This document shows, piece by piece, positions 16,726 to 25,436 of a stretch of DNA of 64,000 bases (its first letter is position 1; every line of letters starts with the position of its first letter). Made by a program: the position numbers and the translations under genes. The notes under the pieces are model-generated. The model was not told where the DNA came from and made no database searches. It saw nothing but the letters and a program-made list of their open reading frames with translations. Origin of the DNA: Leptothoe kymatousa TAU-MAC 1615 (lineage in GTDB: Bacteria; Cyanobacteriota; Cyanobacteriia; Phormidesmidales; Phormidesmidaceae); NCBI RefSeq assembly GCF_018739865.1, contig NZ_JADOER010000013.1, positions 1 through 64,000 on the forward strand, given 5' to 3'.

Positions 16726-17067
16726 ATGATGAAAAATTCTCGATGGCTTCAACAACTGATCTCTGGGCTGATTGTTGTATTGATGTCAGCGAGCTTAGTG
16801 AGCTGTTGGCCGGAAAGTTCAGATGCTGTTAATGCGAATCCAGAAACTGATATGGATAAGGTAAGGGTCAATATAACCATTGATGATGCCCATGCGGATC
16901 AGATGGATCAGATGGCGGAACAACTTAAGGGGGCTGGTTTGGAAATTGAGCAGACGTTGTCTACGTTGGGTATTGTGACGGGGTCTATTGAGAAGGATAA
17001 GGTGTCTGCGTTGTCGGAGATTACGGGCGTGGAAGCGGTGGAGGAAGATCGGGCGGTGGGATTGTAG
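16726..17067 (+). CDS. Lipoprotein resembling a free I9-type subtilase propeptide
   Basis: A 113-aa protein with a lipobox (ASLVSC, Cys27) after a hydrophobic signal. The mature part, about residues 40-113, has a ferredoxin-like I9 pattern: VRVNITIDDAHADQMDQ, then a helix, LSTLGIVTGSI and ITGVEAVEEDRAV. The last segment matches the usual end of subtilase propeptides. Similar short cyanobacterial proteins carry misleading database names. Directly downstream of a subtilase gene (about 80 nt), it is plausibly a membrane-tethered inhibitor or chaperone in trans. The 15-bp hairpin between them may set the ratio of the two. Inhibition is an inference from fold and context. Confidence 0.7.
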   Translation: MMKNSRWLQQLISGLIVVLMSASLVSCWPESSDAVNANPETDMDKVRVNITIDDAHADQMDQMAEQLKGAGLEIEQTLSTLGIVTGSIEKDKVSALSEITGVEAVEEDRAVGL

Positions 17068-17714
17068 AGGTAGATTCGCCGGTGGGGCTGTAGAGGGAGA
17101 TCTAAGGGAGATCTATATGGCCGGTAGGGGTAATTCTTATGCTAAATCGGCTGGGGGTTAAAGCCGGTTGCTTGGGGCTCCTCCGAGTGCCCCAAACCCC
17201 AATGGGCAGGGCGGTCTGTCGCCCTACAACCCCACAGAAGGGATGGGTTATCTTTGACTGCGTAAGTGGGGAGTTACGGCGAGGTCTATGGTAATTGTTT
17301 CGGGCGCGCTGTTGGATTTTGAAAATACAGTGGTTATTTTTTCTATTAGGCGTACTGGGGTGCCGTCTAATTCTGAAGGAGGCTAGACTCAAAGCCCCCA
17401 GGATTGGGGGTTTGGGGGCCTGAACAATTTTGAGCCTCTTTAACGATGACTTGATCTTAGAAAATCCTTTGATAAACGCATTAGGAAAACGCAATCAATT
17501 AAATCCGTAATTGTCACCGCTAGCCACAGAAGACTGAGCGGAGTTGTTCGTGCAACGTCTCCCTCGGAGTTAATCCGGCAAAATTGGAAGTTATTTAATC
17601 GCCATTCCTTAGCTCTATCCATTATGGGGAATTTAGGGGAAATGCCAGGATGTTAAATGGCTTTTATGTCGCTTGAAAAAGCTCAGAAATACCCTCAACA
17701 GCGGGTTTGGCCCC
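17068..17714. other. 647-nt intergenic region with G/C-rich hairpins
   Basis: No credible gene. A 130-codon open frame on the minus strand spans repeat DNA and lacks protein character. Hairpins: TTGGGGC...GCCCCAA near 17166-17190, GGGC...GCCC near 17201-17222, and CCCCCA-GGAT-TGGGGG at 17395-17410. The last has the same core as a hairpin at 36826-36841, suggesting a dispersed repeat family. The stretch 17420-17714 shows nothing recognisable. Confidence 0.55.
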
Positions 17715-19130
17715 TTACCCCAATGCCAACTGTTCTAAATCCGTTAAAACTGTTTTCAACAATTCTTTTTGTGCATTTTGCTTTTGGTGCAGTGGGTCCA
17801 ATTTTGGGACAAAAATTTCTTCAGCCCGTTGGCTATAGCTGCTCAATGCCGATAAAGCTGCTACGGAAAAATCACTTAAATATCCATAGGCTGCGCCATA
17901 GCTAGGCTGCCCAGATGGCAACAACGGCCATTGGATCGCTAGCTCCGCTGGGCAAGGCTGCTCAAATAGTTCACAGCCCTGGTGCACCCATGCTTCAACG
18001 GCAGCTTTCTTTTTTGTCCAGGCTGGCTTAAATGTTTGTTCCACCCACTGGGGCAGCCTGCCCGCCTGTAGTTCGGTGGCACACCGTTGCTGATACCGTT
18101 CTAATAGGCGATCTAGGGTAAGCCAGTGTTCTACATCGGTAACGCTTTGTTGAAACCCGGTTTGTAATAGTTGTTGTGCTTTTTGTTGAAGTTGTTCCCG
18201 TCGGGATGGGGGCCGATTTTCTAAGGTTTGTAGCTGTTGTTGCAATGCGTGCTGTAACTGTTTTACTAAGGGCACAAACCGGGGTAGACGATGGCTGGCT
18301 AGGTGGGGCAGACGATCTTGGATTAAACCCCACAGGGCTGTTTCTAGTTCTAGTAGCCCGGTTTGGGCCACGCCATGGTCATCTCCTTTGAGGCGGGCCC
18401 TGAGGGCGGGTAGGGCATCGACGCTGTAAAGGTTGCTTAGCTCTGGCGGTAGGGTGGTGCCAACGTTGGTGGTCAAGGTTTGCGATCGCGCCATCACAGC
18501 TTGCCGCTCGTCTGGCTCCACCAGGTTAAGAAAATTCACCACAAACAACACCGTCGTCACCCCCCGTGCCATTAGCCAGTCTTGTAGCTGGTGACGTTCA
18601 TCCAGGGTCATCAATTTGCGACCATCCAATACTTGGATGACCCCATCGGCTTCCAATAGCTGACCATACACCAGCTGATTATTCAGGGGTTGGTCGTCGG
18701 TGCCGGGCAGGTCCACCAGTTCCAAACCCAGCTGCAACAACGGATGGGGGCACTGCACCTCCACCGCGGTCACCTGAGCCTTTTGCCCATCCAGGGTGGC
18801 GTAGCGCTGCAATAGGTCAGTGCCAGGGGCTTTTAAACGACTGCCGTTGGTGAGGGTAATGCGGCTGATGAGTTCAGGCCCATGGGTAATGGTAATGGCC
18901 GCCCCCGTGGTGGGCACCAGGGAAATGGGTAGGGCCCTGGTGCCAAGTAGGGCATTGAGCAATGTGGATTTGCCGTGGTTAAAGGGGCCAAAAACGGTAA
19001 CGCGTAGTTTTGGATAGCCCAGCAGCTGGCACTGGCGCAGGATGCGTTCTTTTAGGTCTGTTTGATCGGCCTCGAGCAGGCCCACTGCTCTTTTGAGGGT
19101 ATCGACAAGTAGCGGTGGCACAACAGCCAT
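17715..19130 (-). CDS. Dynamin-like GTPase
   Basis: A 471-aa protein of the bacterial dynamin family. GTPase motifs are clear: G1 GPFNHGKST at 48-56, a G2 threonine in LVPTTGAA, G3 DLPGT and a G4-like NFLN in VLFVVNFLNLVE. The C-terminal half is helical, with long Gln/Leu-rich coiled segments (QLQHALQQQLQTLENRP) and a tail that ends in a hydrophobic-then-helical segment. Bacterial dynamins remodel or protect membranes; the membrane target is not visible. The upstream gene (19217-19525) encodes a coiled-coil membrane protein on the same strand 86 nt away and could be a partner. Confidence 0.88.
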   Translation of the reverse strand: MAVVPPLLVDTLKRAVGLLEADQTDLKERILRQCQLLGYPKLRVTVFGPFNHGKSTLLNALLGTRALPISLVPTTGAAITITHGPELISRITLTNGSRLKAPGTDLLQRYATLDGQKAQVTAVEVQCPHPLLQLGLELVDLPGTDDQPLNNQLVYGQLLEADGVIQVLDGRKLMTLDERHQLQDWLMARGVTTVLFVVNFLNLVEPDERQAVMARSQTLTTNVGTTLPPELSNLYSVDALPALRARLKGDDHGVAQTGLLELETALWGLIQDRLPHLASHRLPRFVPLVKQLQHALQQQLQTLENRPPSRREQLQQKAQQLLQTGFQQSVTDVEHWLTLDRLLERYQQRCATELQAGRLPQWVEQTFKPAWTKKKAAVEAWVHQGCELFEQPCPAELAIQWPLLPSGQPSYGAAYGYLSDFSVAALSALSSYSQRAEEIFVPKLDPLHQKQNAQKELLKTVLTDLEQLALG

Positions 19131-19216
19131 GGAAACTATGTAGCAGTGACGTTAGGGGAGTGATAAAACTTTAGTGGGTGACCCACTTATTTATACGAAA
19201 ATTAGAGGCAAATGCT

Positions 19217-19525
19217 TTAGTTAGCATCGCGTTCGAAGAAAAGCTTATAGCCCACCCAGCCAATTACAAATAGAATAAATACCCCCGCCAGGGCAGACGC
19301 AATGCGGATGGCTAAAATCATCCCGATAAACAGCAATATCAGCTGAGCCCACCGGGGTAGGTGGGACAATAAACTAAAGGCATGGCGACGTTGCCTTACC
19401 GGTTTACCCGTTGTCGTCGTTTCGATTTCAGATTCTAATTCCTGCATGCGGACCTTAATTTCACGGTCCCTAAGTTCGGTTTCCCGCTGGCGAAATTCTT
19501 CTTCTCTAGACTGGTCAGGATTCAT
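19217..19525 (-). CDS. Small coiled-coil membrane protein upstream of the dynamin-like gene
   Basis: A 102-aa protein. Residues 1-45 are charged and heptad-like (REEEFRQRETELRDREIKVRMQELESEIE), predicted coiled coil. Residues about 58-95 are two closely spaced hydrophobic segments (WAQLILLFIGMILAIRIASALAGVFILFVIGWVGY). I do not recognise the family. It is 86 nt upstream of the dynamin-like gene on the same strand. A joint membrane role is plausible but rests only on position. Confidence 0.7.
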   Translation of the reverse strand: MNPDQSREEEFRQRETELRDREIKVRMQELESEIETTTTGKPVRQRRHAFSLLSHLPRWAQLILLFIGMILAIRIASALAGVFILFVIGWVGYKLFFERDAN

Positions 19526-20180
19526 GGTTTAGGCAAGATCCGCGTTTCTGTTTATAGAATAAGCGCAGTTTAAAAGAACTGCCAACTTGGGCACTAATAT
19601 AAAGCGGGCCGATTTTCTCCGAAATCTAGAGTCCTCTGCAAATAGGAAAAAGCCCTCCAGCACGCTCTCCCTTTCCGCATTCCGACTTCCAACTTCCGCA
19701 CTCAAGATTTCTCGGCTTAAATACCCGCCCACTTTGCCAGGGAAGCCCGTTTCAGGTTCCAAGCCGGTTGTCCATTTCAATGGCCTATCCCCTGATCTAG
19801 GACTATAGTCCTAAGCAAAAGGGCCTTTAGTCTCTGGGGCTATGGCCCTAATAGAACGAGCCTTTCGCCTCATGTGGGCTGCCACAGTTGTGTTTTACGA
19901 TTGCTAACGTAACACAGTTCACTCAACACATCCAGGGATGCACCCCAGTTTTTTCAGACCATAGTTTGTCCAAACTTGGGATGCACTTCAACACGGCTAC
20001 ACGCCCTTTTCAATTTAGCGAGTGCCAAAAGTCATGTTTATGTCCATGACTTTTGAATAGTCAGAGATATTACTGATGCCAGATGTCCAAATCTTCTTCT
20101 GTCCGTAGGATAGTAGGAGTCACGAGCGCAGTGCTTTCTTGAAAATTAAATATTGAAAATATCTTATTGCTAGGAAGACG
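19526..20180. repeat. 655-nt repeat and hairpin region
   Basis: No gene is supported. A 32-nt element at 19601-19632 (AAAGCGGGCCGATTTTC...) matches 36111-36142 at 26 of 32 positions. Four tandem heptamers lie at 19673-19700 (TTCCGCA, TTCCGAC, TTCCAAC, TTCCGCA). A perfect 16-bp palindrome TAGGACTATAGTCCTA lies at 19798-19813. An 11-bp hairpin (CAAAAGTCATG / CATGACTTTTG, loop 8) lies at 20026-20055, upstream of the esterase gene and possibly in its leader. Confidence 0.7.
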
Positions 20181-21149
20181 ATGCGAGCATTTTTAACAGC
20201 AACGCTTATTTTGGTGCCTGGTTCCGCCCTGGCCCAAGTGCCTGACGCCATTCAAGTTCCTGAAATAGCCCAGGTTTCTGAAATAGCGCAAGTTCCTGAA
20301 ACTGAAACAATTCAAGTTCCTGAAACAGGTTTTTTGAATCGACAAATTACCGTCGATGGTACTGACTATGATTATCAAGTCTATATACCACAAGACTATC
20401 AACCCACTGAGGAATGGCCCGTAATTCTCTTTCTCCATGGTACCGACGAAGTCGGTGACGCAGGATTACGACAAACCCAAGCCGGTCTGGGCAGCGCCAT
20501 TCGCAACAACCCCGAGCGCTGGCCAACAATAGCGATATTTCCGCAGCTCCCCGTTGAGGCCGATCTAATTTGGCGTGATGTTACCGGGCAGATGGCCATG
20601 GATGCTTTGGATGCAACCATGGAGGAGTTTAATGTGGATGATTCACGGATATATCTCACCGGGATTTCGTTAGGTGGTGAGGGCACTTGGTATTTGGGGC
20701 ACAAACATCCAGAACGGTTTGCGGCACTGGTGCCCATTGCTGGTTATGTTGAGGCCATGGATGGTTTTGATTCATTTATCCCCGCTTCTAGCCCCAATAT
20801 TTACGAGGATGTGGCAGAACAAGTGCAAACACTGCCCGTGTGGATTTTCCATGGCGACAAAGATAAGGTGGTGCGGGTGGAAGAGTCTCGCCTGATGTAT
20901 GATGCGCTGAGCTCTGTAAATGCAGATGTACACTATAGCGAACTTATCGGGGTAGAGCACAATTCTTGGGATATGGCATACGCCGATGCAGAGCTGCCGA
21001 AGTGGTTATTGGCCCAGGATAGGGATCAAACGGCAAAGGCTTCACCCAGGGGGCCGATGATGATTAGAAATAGCAGCTTTGATCCATCGCCTCCACTGTT
21101 GCGGGCGCTCTCTCTCTTCTGGAATCGTATGGCCAGTATTTTACAATAG
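20181..21149 (+). CDS. Secreted alpha/beta hydrolase (PHB-depolymerase/esterase-like)
   Basis: A 322-aa protein with a signal peptide ending ALA near residue 18. Residues 19-50 are a low-complexity linker with repeated QVPE/IQVPET units. The hydrolase domain carries HGTDE near 86, nucleophile Ser163 in GISLGGEG, acid Asp226 in HGDKDKVV and His260 in VEHNSW, so the triad is complete. The family includes carbohydrate esterases and depolymerases. The next two plus-strand genes encode surface acyltransferases, so an ester-removing role on a surface glycan is conceivable. Substrate unknown. Confidence 0.85.
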   Translation: MRAFLTATLILVPGSALAQVPDAIQVPEIAQVSEIAQVPETETIQVPETGFLNRQITVDGTDYDYQVYIPQDYQPTEEWPVILFLHGTDEVGDAGLRQTQAGLGSAIRNNPERWPTIAIFPQLPVEADLIWRDVTGQMAMDALDATMEEFNVDDSRIYLTGISLGGEGTWYLGHKHPERFAALVPIAGYVEAMDGFDSFIPASSPNIYEDVAEQVQTLPVWIFHGDKDKVVRVEESRLMYDALSSVNADVHYSELIGVEHNSWDMAYADAELPKWLLAQDRDQTAKASPRGPMMIRNSSFDPSPPLLRALSLFWNRMASILQ

Positions 21150-21492
21150 CCACAGTCTGTTTATTCCCTAGCGAAGCGAACGCACCAGCGGCGCGAATCT
21201 ACTATTGCCCGAGTTTATGGAAATAGGGAGATTTGGAGGCACATCCCTTACCTGTTTGGAACTGTAGATATGGCTGAACTGACAGGAAACTTTGATTGCA
21301 TGTTTGATGCTGGCAGTGGTGAAAGATGCCCTGCCGCCCATGGGAAGAAGAGTGATAATTTGATTGAACTCAACTTTTCCAACCGTGATACTAAATGCAG
21401 TGATCTGTTATTGAAGAACAGTGTGCAAATCCTGGGTGTCGAAGAAAAATTGGGAAATCGAGCACCGTTGAAAATACCACCATTGCGTTCAA
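21150..21492 (+). other. Intergenic region with one doubtful small reading frame
   Basis: A 78-codon frame at 21270-21506 encodes MAELTGNFDCMFDAGSGERC and onwards. It overlaps the start of the acyltransferase gene by 14 nt and has only a distant GGAGG about 35 nt upstream. I do not recognise it and treat it as unproven. GC-rich GCGAAGCGAACGC at about 21172 looks like repeat debris. Nothing else is seen. Confidence 0.3.
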
Positions 21493-22503
21493 ATGAATTG
21501 GATTAATAATGCCAGGATAGTGTCTACCTTGGCCGTTGTGCTTTTGCATGTCTCAGCCGTGGTTTTGTCTGAGAATGCTGTTGGCAGCGAATATTGGTGG
21601 TTTGGCAACGGGTTTAGCAGTCTCGTTAGGTGGTGTGTGCCAGTTTTTACCATGATCAGTGGGGCACTGCTGTTAGATCCAACCAAGCAAGAGAGTCTAT
21701 CAAAATTTTATTCAAAACGACTCTCTCGGATTTTAATCCCCATGGGATTTTGGTCACTATTTTTTTTGGGTTGGACCTTTTTCCATGGAGTCATCGATGG
21801 TGCGCCACCCAACGGTCTGGAGCTATTCACCAATCTTTTGAGCGGACTGCCCTACGAGCACCTTTGGTTTCTCTATATGCTTTCAGGCCTATATTTGTTT
21901 GCTCCATTCCTACGCAAAATCATTGCAGTCTCTAGCCATCGAGAACTGACGGCATCCATCATTTTTATGTTTGTCGTTGCCGGAATTAACTTTGCACAGC
22001 TCAGCTTTTCGGGGGTTTACCGACCTAGTTTATTTTTAAACTGGTTTCTCTTATACATTCCATTCTTTTTCATTGGCTATGTTATCCAGCGAGATCAGCG
22101 CACATTTTCCCAGACAATGCGCTGGGGGACGTTTACCCTGTCTACTTTACTAACTTGTTTGGGATATTACTTTGCCCTGACCAAAAACGAACTGCTGCCC
22201 GACGGCTACTTCCATGGTTATCTCAGCATTACGGTGATTCCGATGTCAGTTAGCGTTATGTACCTGCTGAAATCGTGGGATAAACCAATTTTGAATCAGC
22301 AACTGACTAAACAAGTGGCCCTACTTACGTTTGGGGTGTATCTAGTCCATCCTATTTTTGTCGAAATCTTGAATAAGACTAACTTTATCAGAGTGTTTCA
22401 TCCGGTGATTGTGATCCCGTCTGCCACCGCACTGATCTTTATGGCGTCCTTATTCACGTCTTGGCTATTTCATCAGGTCCCCTACCTGCGTAAGACAATT
22501 TAA
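21493..22503 (+). CDS. Acyltransferase 3 (OafA/WecH-like) membrane protein 1
   Basis: A 336-aa protein with about ten membrane helices. The family N-terminus is visible: NNARIVSTLAVVLLHVSAVVL with the conserved Arg and His of acyltransferase-3 proteins. A further motif, WCVPVFTMISGALLL, marks helix 2-3, and the C-terminal helix FGVYLVHPIFVEIL carries the usual His-Pro. These proteins transfer acetyl or related groups to surface or exported sugars. A perfect 7-bp hairpin (22505-22520) directly follows the stop. A second, divergent paralogue lies 71 nt downstream. Confidence 0.88.
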   Translation: MNWINNARIVSTLAVVLLHVSAVVLSENAVGSEYWWFGNGFSSLVRWCVPVFTMISGALLLDPTKQESLSKFYSKRLSRILIPMGFWSLFFLGWTFFHGVIDGAPPNGLELFTNLLSGLPYEHLWFLYMLSGLYLFAPFLRKIIAVSSHRELTASIIFMFVVAGINFAQLSFSGVYRPSLFLNWFLLYIPFFFIGYVIQRDQRTFSQTMRWGTFTLSTLLTCLGYYFALTKNELLPDGYFHGYLSITVIPMSVSVMYLLKSWDKPILNQQLTKQVALLTFGVYLVHPIFVEILNKTNFIRVFHPVIVIPSATALIFMASLFTSWLFHQVPYLRKTI

Positions 22504-22504
22504 T

Positions 22505-22520
22505 TGCGAGCTTGCTCGCA
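22505..22520 (+). other. Short GC-rich hairpin after acyltransferase gene
   Basis: TGCGAGC-TT-GCTCGCA immediately follows the TAA of the acyltransferase gene. A TCTTTTT run lies 9 nt beyond the stem. It may be a weak terminator between the two acyltransferase genes, or a processing site. Confidence 0.5.
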
Positions 22521-22574
22521 CGGGGTTGCATCTTTTTAACCACATTTTCAACAATAATTTAATCAGCCTCTACC

Positions 22575-23651
22575 ATGACTACGGCAACAAAACCTGTCCC
22601 CAAAGAGCGAGGGAAAAAGTTTTTTAATTCGATCAATTATTTTAGGGGCATTGCCATTATTCTAATTGTGTTGGGCCATTCTTTTGACTTAGCCCACTGG
22701 CAGATCAGCAGCGGTTTAGAACAGTTTGTTTATTCATTGAGCCTAAATGGCACCGTCTACTTTATCTTTATCTCAGGCTTTCTCTACTACCAGGTTTTCT
22801 ACCACCGGTTCAATTATAAAAAGTTCCTCACCAAGAAAATCCAATACGTACTAGCCCCCTATGTCCTATCCTCCTTGATTCCTATTTTGTACGCCATTTT
22901 CTTTAACGATGGTGGCCCCACCTTGCCTGATGCACTCAAGGACCAACCCCTAATGGCCATAGCCTGGTATTTGCTTACGGGCAACGTGATTTTGGCCTAT
23001 TGGTACATTCCCATGGCCATGCTTTTATTTGCCATTTCTCCCCTAGTCAATGTAGTGATCCAGTCCGGTCAATTAATGCCCTGCATTGTGGGATTAATGC
23101 CCATTTCACTGATTGTTCATCGCCCCATTGAAAATCTAAATGCGGTCCACTCGCTGATTTATTTTCTTCCCGTCTACCTAATTGGCATTTGGAGTTCAAT
23201 TCATTATAAACGTGTATATGGGTATCTAAAGGACAACAAAAAGAGAGCTTTCCTTGCGGTGTTGGCCATTGGCCTGGGGCTGATACAAGTCTATGTCTTA
23301 AAGCATCCGGGCAACTTCCATAAGGAGTTTTTTGCGCTGACGGTGATTGACGTCAACTTGCTGCAAAAGATAGCTCTCTGCTTTTTGTTTCTCTCTATCC
23401 TGGAGATGTATGAAGACGAAGAAATTCCAAGTGTTGCAAAAGTGGCTGAAACCAGTTTTGCCATTTATTTCATCCATCCCATGGTGCTAAATGGAGCCTT
23501 TACCCTGGTGAGCAAATGGAATTGGCAATACGAAGGAAATTTTCTAGTCTGGCTGATGGTTGGCTGGGCAACAGTCCTGGTTTCCATGGCCATTGCCTAT
23601 GGTTTCAAAGCCCTATTGCGCAAAAAAAGTCGTTATTTAATTGGCTGGTAA
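22575..23651 (+). CDS. Acyltransferase 3 membrane protein 2
   Basis: A 358-aa polytopic protein. The start motif INYFRGIAIILIVLGHSFDLAH holds the family Arg and His. It has about ten hydrophobic helices and the C-terminal ETSFAIYFIHPMVLNGAF motif. It differs strongly from the first acyltransferase, so the two are not a recent duplication and probably act on different acceptors. The preceding secreted esterase and this pair suggest a small surface-glycan acylation locus, but no polymerase or flippase gene is in the window. Confidence 0.87.
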   Translation: MTTATKPVPKERGKKFFNSINYFRGIAIILIVLGHSFDLAHWQISSGLEQFVYSLSLNGTVYFIFISGFLYYQVFYHRFNYKKFLTKKIQYVLAPYVLSSLIPILYAIFFNDGGPTLPDALKDQPLMAIAWYLLTGNVILAYWYIPMAMLLFAISPLVNVVIQSGQLMPCIVGLMPISLIVHRPIENLNAVHSLIYFLPVYLIGIWSSIHYKRVYGYLKDNKKRAFLAVLAIGLGLIQVYVLKHPGNFHKEFFALTVIDVNLLQKIALCFLFLSILEMYEDEEIPSVAKVAETSFAIYFIHPMVLNGAFTLVSKWNWQYEGNFLVWLMVGWATVLVSMAIAYGFKALLRKKSRYLIGW

Positions 23652-24023
23652 GCAATCTGTCTTGGGTTTATGGGGCCCACTCCCATGGGCCATCAATGCC
23701 CCTTGCTGATACACAAAACTCTGGTTTTTAGCGCGTAGCCTGTATTTGGGATTAATAATAAAACAGATATCAGGCAACTTCATGGCCCATGGGGCCAAAT
23801 AACATTAGTTCAAAGATCAAGCAACTTTATGGCCATGGGGCCAAATAACATTAGTTCAAACGTTCTGGTTGCCATAACTGCTTTTCAAGTATCGCAATGG
23901 ATAGGCCCCTTTTAGGTTAGGGTTGACCAGGCTTCAGTTTTTCAGATAGCTTAGGCCTGGTCTTTTGCCATCACTGGCTTGGACAATGAATCAGTTAACG
24001 CGCCATATATCGATAGTCTGTCA
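23652..24023. repeat. Intergenic region with a 45-nt direct repeat
   Basis: Two near-identical copies lie at 23769-23814 and 23816-23860. They differ at a few positions and by one base, and each contains a GGCC-ATGGGGCC palindromic core followed by AAATAACATTAGTTCAAA. A similar palindrome, GGGCCCACTCCCATGGGCC, is at about 23672. The region precedes the histidine kinase gene and could hold operators or be repeat debris. Confidence 0.75.
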
Positions 24024-25436
24024 ATGAAGTCACGCCGAGAATCAGCCACGCCAAATTTACTGTATCAGCGCTATCGAGTGATAGCGTTAGCGGTGTATGG
24101 GGCGATCCTGTTAGCAGGGCTAGTCGATTGGAGCTATGGCGGCATCAGTACAAGGGCTGTTATTTCTGCCCCCGCTATCTATCGCTTTTTGGCCTTGGAA
24201 ACTATGGTGGTGGGGCTGATTGTCCTGGAATGGCGGGCGGTGGGCAGTGGTAATTTTGGTAAGTATGGCCAGGTCGAATGGCTTGCCTTGTTGGCAAGGC
24301 TTTTACTTGTTGTCGGTGTTTCCTTGGTAACAGCCCTTTACTATACGGAAATATTGCTGTTACCAGTTTTGCTGTATTGCTATTTAGCTGTAGGGAAGCG
24401 TTGGAGCTATTCCATTGCCATTTTGGCCGTAGCTGCACTATTTAGCTTGAAACTATTTGGTACATTGCCGCCACCGAGTGCTCGACCAAGAGGAGGGCCG
24501 CCGCCGCCTAGCTATGGAGAGGTTCTGCCATCACCTAGAAACCATGCTCCCCCGACGCCTTCCGGTCCCAGGGGAGATTATCGCCCTTCTATTGGCCGCA
24601 CCATAAATCAAGGTATGGAGCTGCTGATTACGGCATTCTTTACGTTGTTGTTAGCCCGAGCCATGCTGCAAGCCATTCAGGCTCAGCAAAAACTGACGGG
24701 GCTGCTGACTTCCCTTGAAGCATCCAATACCCAGCTCAGGGAATATTCCACCCAAATTGCTGATTTGGCCACCACCGAAGAGCGCAATCGTTTGGCCCGA
24801 GATATTCACGATAGTTTGGGCCATCACCTGGCTGCAATTAATATTCAGCTGGAAAAGGCCAATGCCTATCGCGACCGGGATCTCGACCGTGCCTATGGGG
24901 CCGTTCACCAGGCCCAAAGAGCGGCGCAGGATGCCTTAAAAGATGTGCGCACATCGGTGGGGAGTCTGCGGCAGGATAGTGCTCCGTTTTTATTTGAAGA
25001 GGCTTTGAATGATTTAGTCAAACGCATGGATCACAGCAAGCTAAAGTTGGAGCTGCGCCAGTCGGGGGACAGTTCACGCTACGAAAAGCTCAAGCTGATA
25101 ATTTTGTACCGTGTAATTCAAGAAGGGCTCACTAATGTGCACAAGCATGCCCAGGCGAGCCAGGCGATCATCACGGTGGACTTTGGTCCGCAACAAGTGA
25201 CTCTAGAGTTAGCTGATAATGGCTGTGGTTTTGATGCAGAGAGTTGGATCAACAATGAAAGGAAGCAAACCAACCAGTCTGGTCATCAAGGGTTAAGGGG
25301 TTTGCAAGAACGGCTAAGTTTGGTAGGGGGTACGTTCGCTATTAAAAGTTGTCCCCAAATGACAACTCTCATTGCTAGAATTCCCCACGCCAATGCGCAG
25401 ATAAAAAATAATTTTCGATACACAGGAATATTATGA
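24024..25436 (+). CDS. NarL-type sensor histidine kinase with membrane sensor and proline-rich loop
   Basis: The protein is 470 aa from the ATG at 24024; a TTG at 23979 would add 15 residues. About five membrane helices span the first 150 residues. A strikingly Pro-rich segment (PPPSARPRGGPPPPSYG, continuing to about residue 190) separates them from a last helix near 200-215. The HisKA_3 domain has phospho-acceptor His in ARDIHDSLGHHLAAIN, and the HATPase domain has ADNGCGFD and GLRGLQERL. It is a LiaS/NarX-type kinase. The stop overlaps the response regulator ATG by 4 nt, so they form one operon and a cognate pair. Signal unknown. Confidence 0.88.
   Translation: MKSRRESATPNLLYQRYRVIALAVYGAILLAGLVDWSYGGISTRAVISAPAIYRFLALETMVVGLIVLEWRAVGSGNFGKYGQVEWLALLARLLLVVGVSLVTALYYTEILLLPVLLYCYLAVGKRWSYSIAILAVAALFSLKLFGTLPPPSARPRGGPPPPSYGEVLPSPRNHAPPTPSGPRGDYRPSIGRTINQGMELLITAFFTLLLARAMLQAIQAQQKLTGLLTSLEASNTQLREYSTQIADLATTEERNRLARDIHDSLGHHLAAINIQLEKANAYRDRDLDRAYGAVHQAQRAAQDALKDVRTSVGSLRQDSAPFLFEEALNDLVKRMDHSKLKLELRQSGDSSRYEKLKLIILYRVIQEGLTNVHKHAQASQAIITVDFGPQQVTLELADNGCGFDAESWINNERKQTNQSGHQGLRGLQERLSLVGGTFAIKSCPQMTTLIARIPHANAQIKNNFRYTGIL

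Noticed and set aside
17102..17494. Minus-strand 130-codon open frame
   Set aside because: It runs through G/C hairpin repeats, has no ribosome site and no protein-like pattern.
21270..21506. 78-codon frame before the first acyltransferase
   Set aside because: No family, poor ribosome site and overlap with the acyltransferase start; not supported as a gene.
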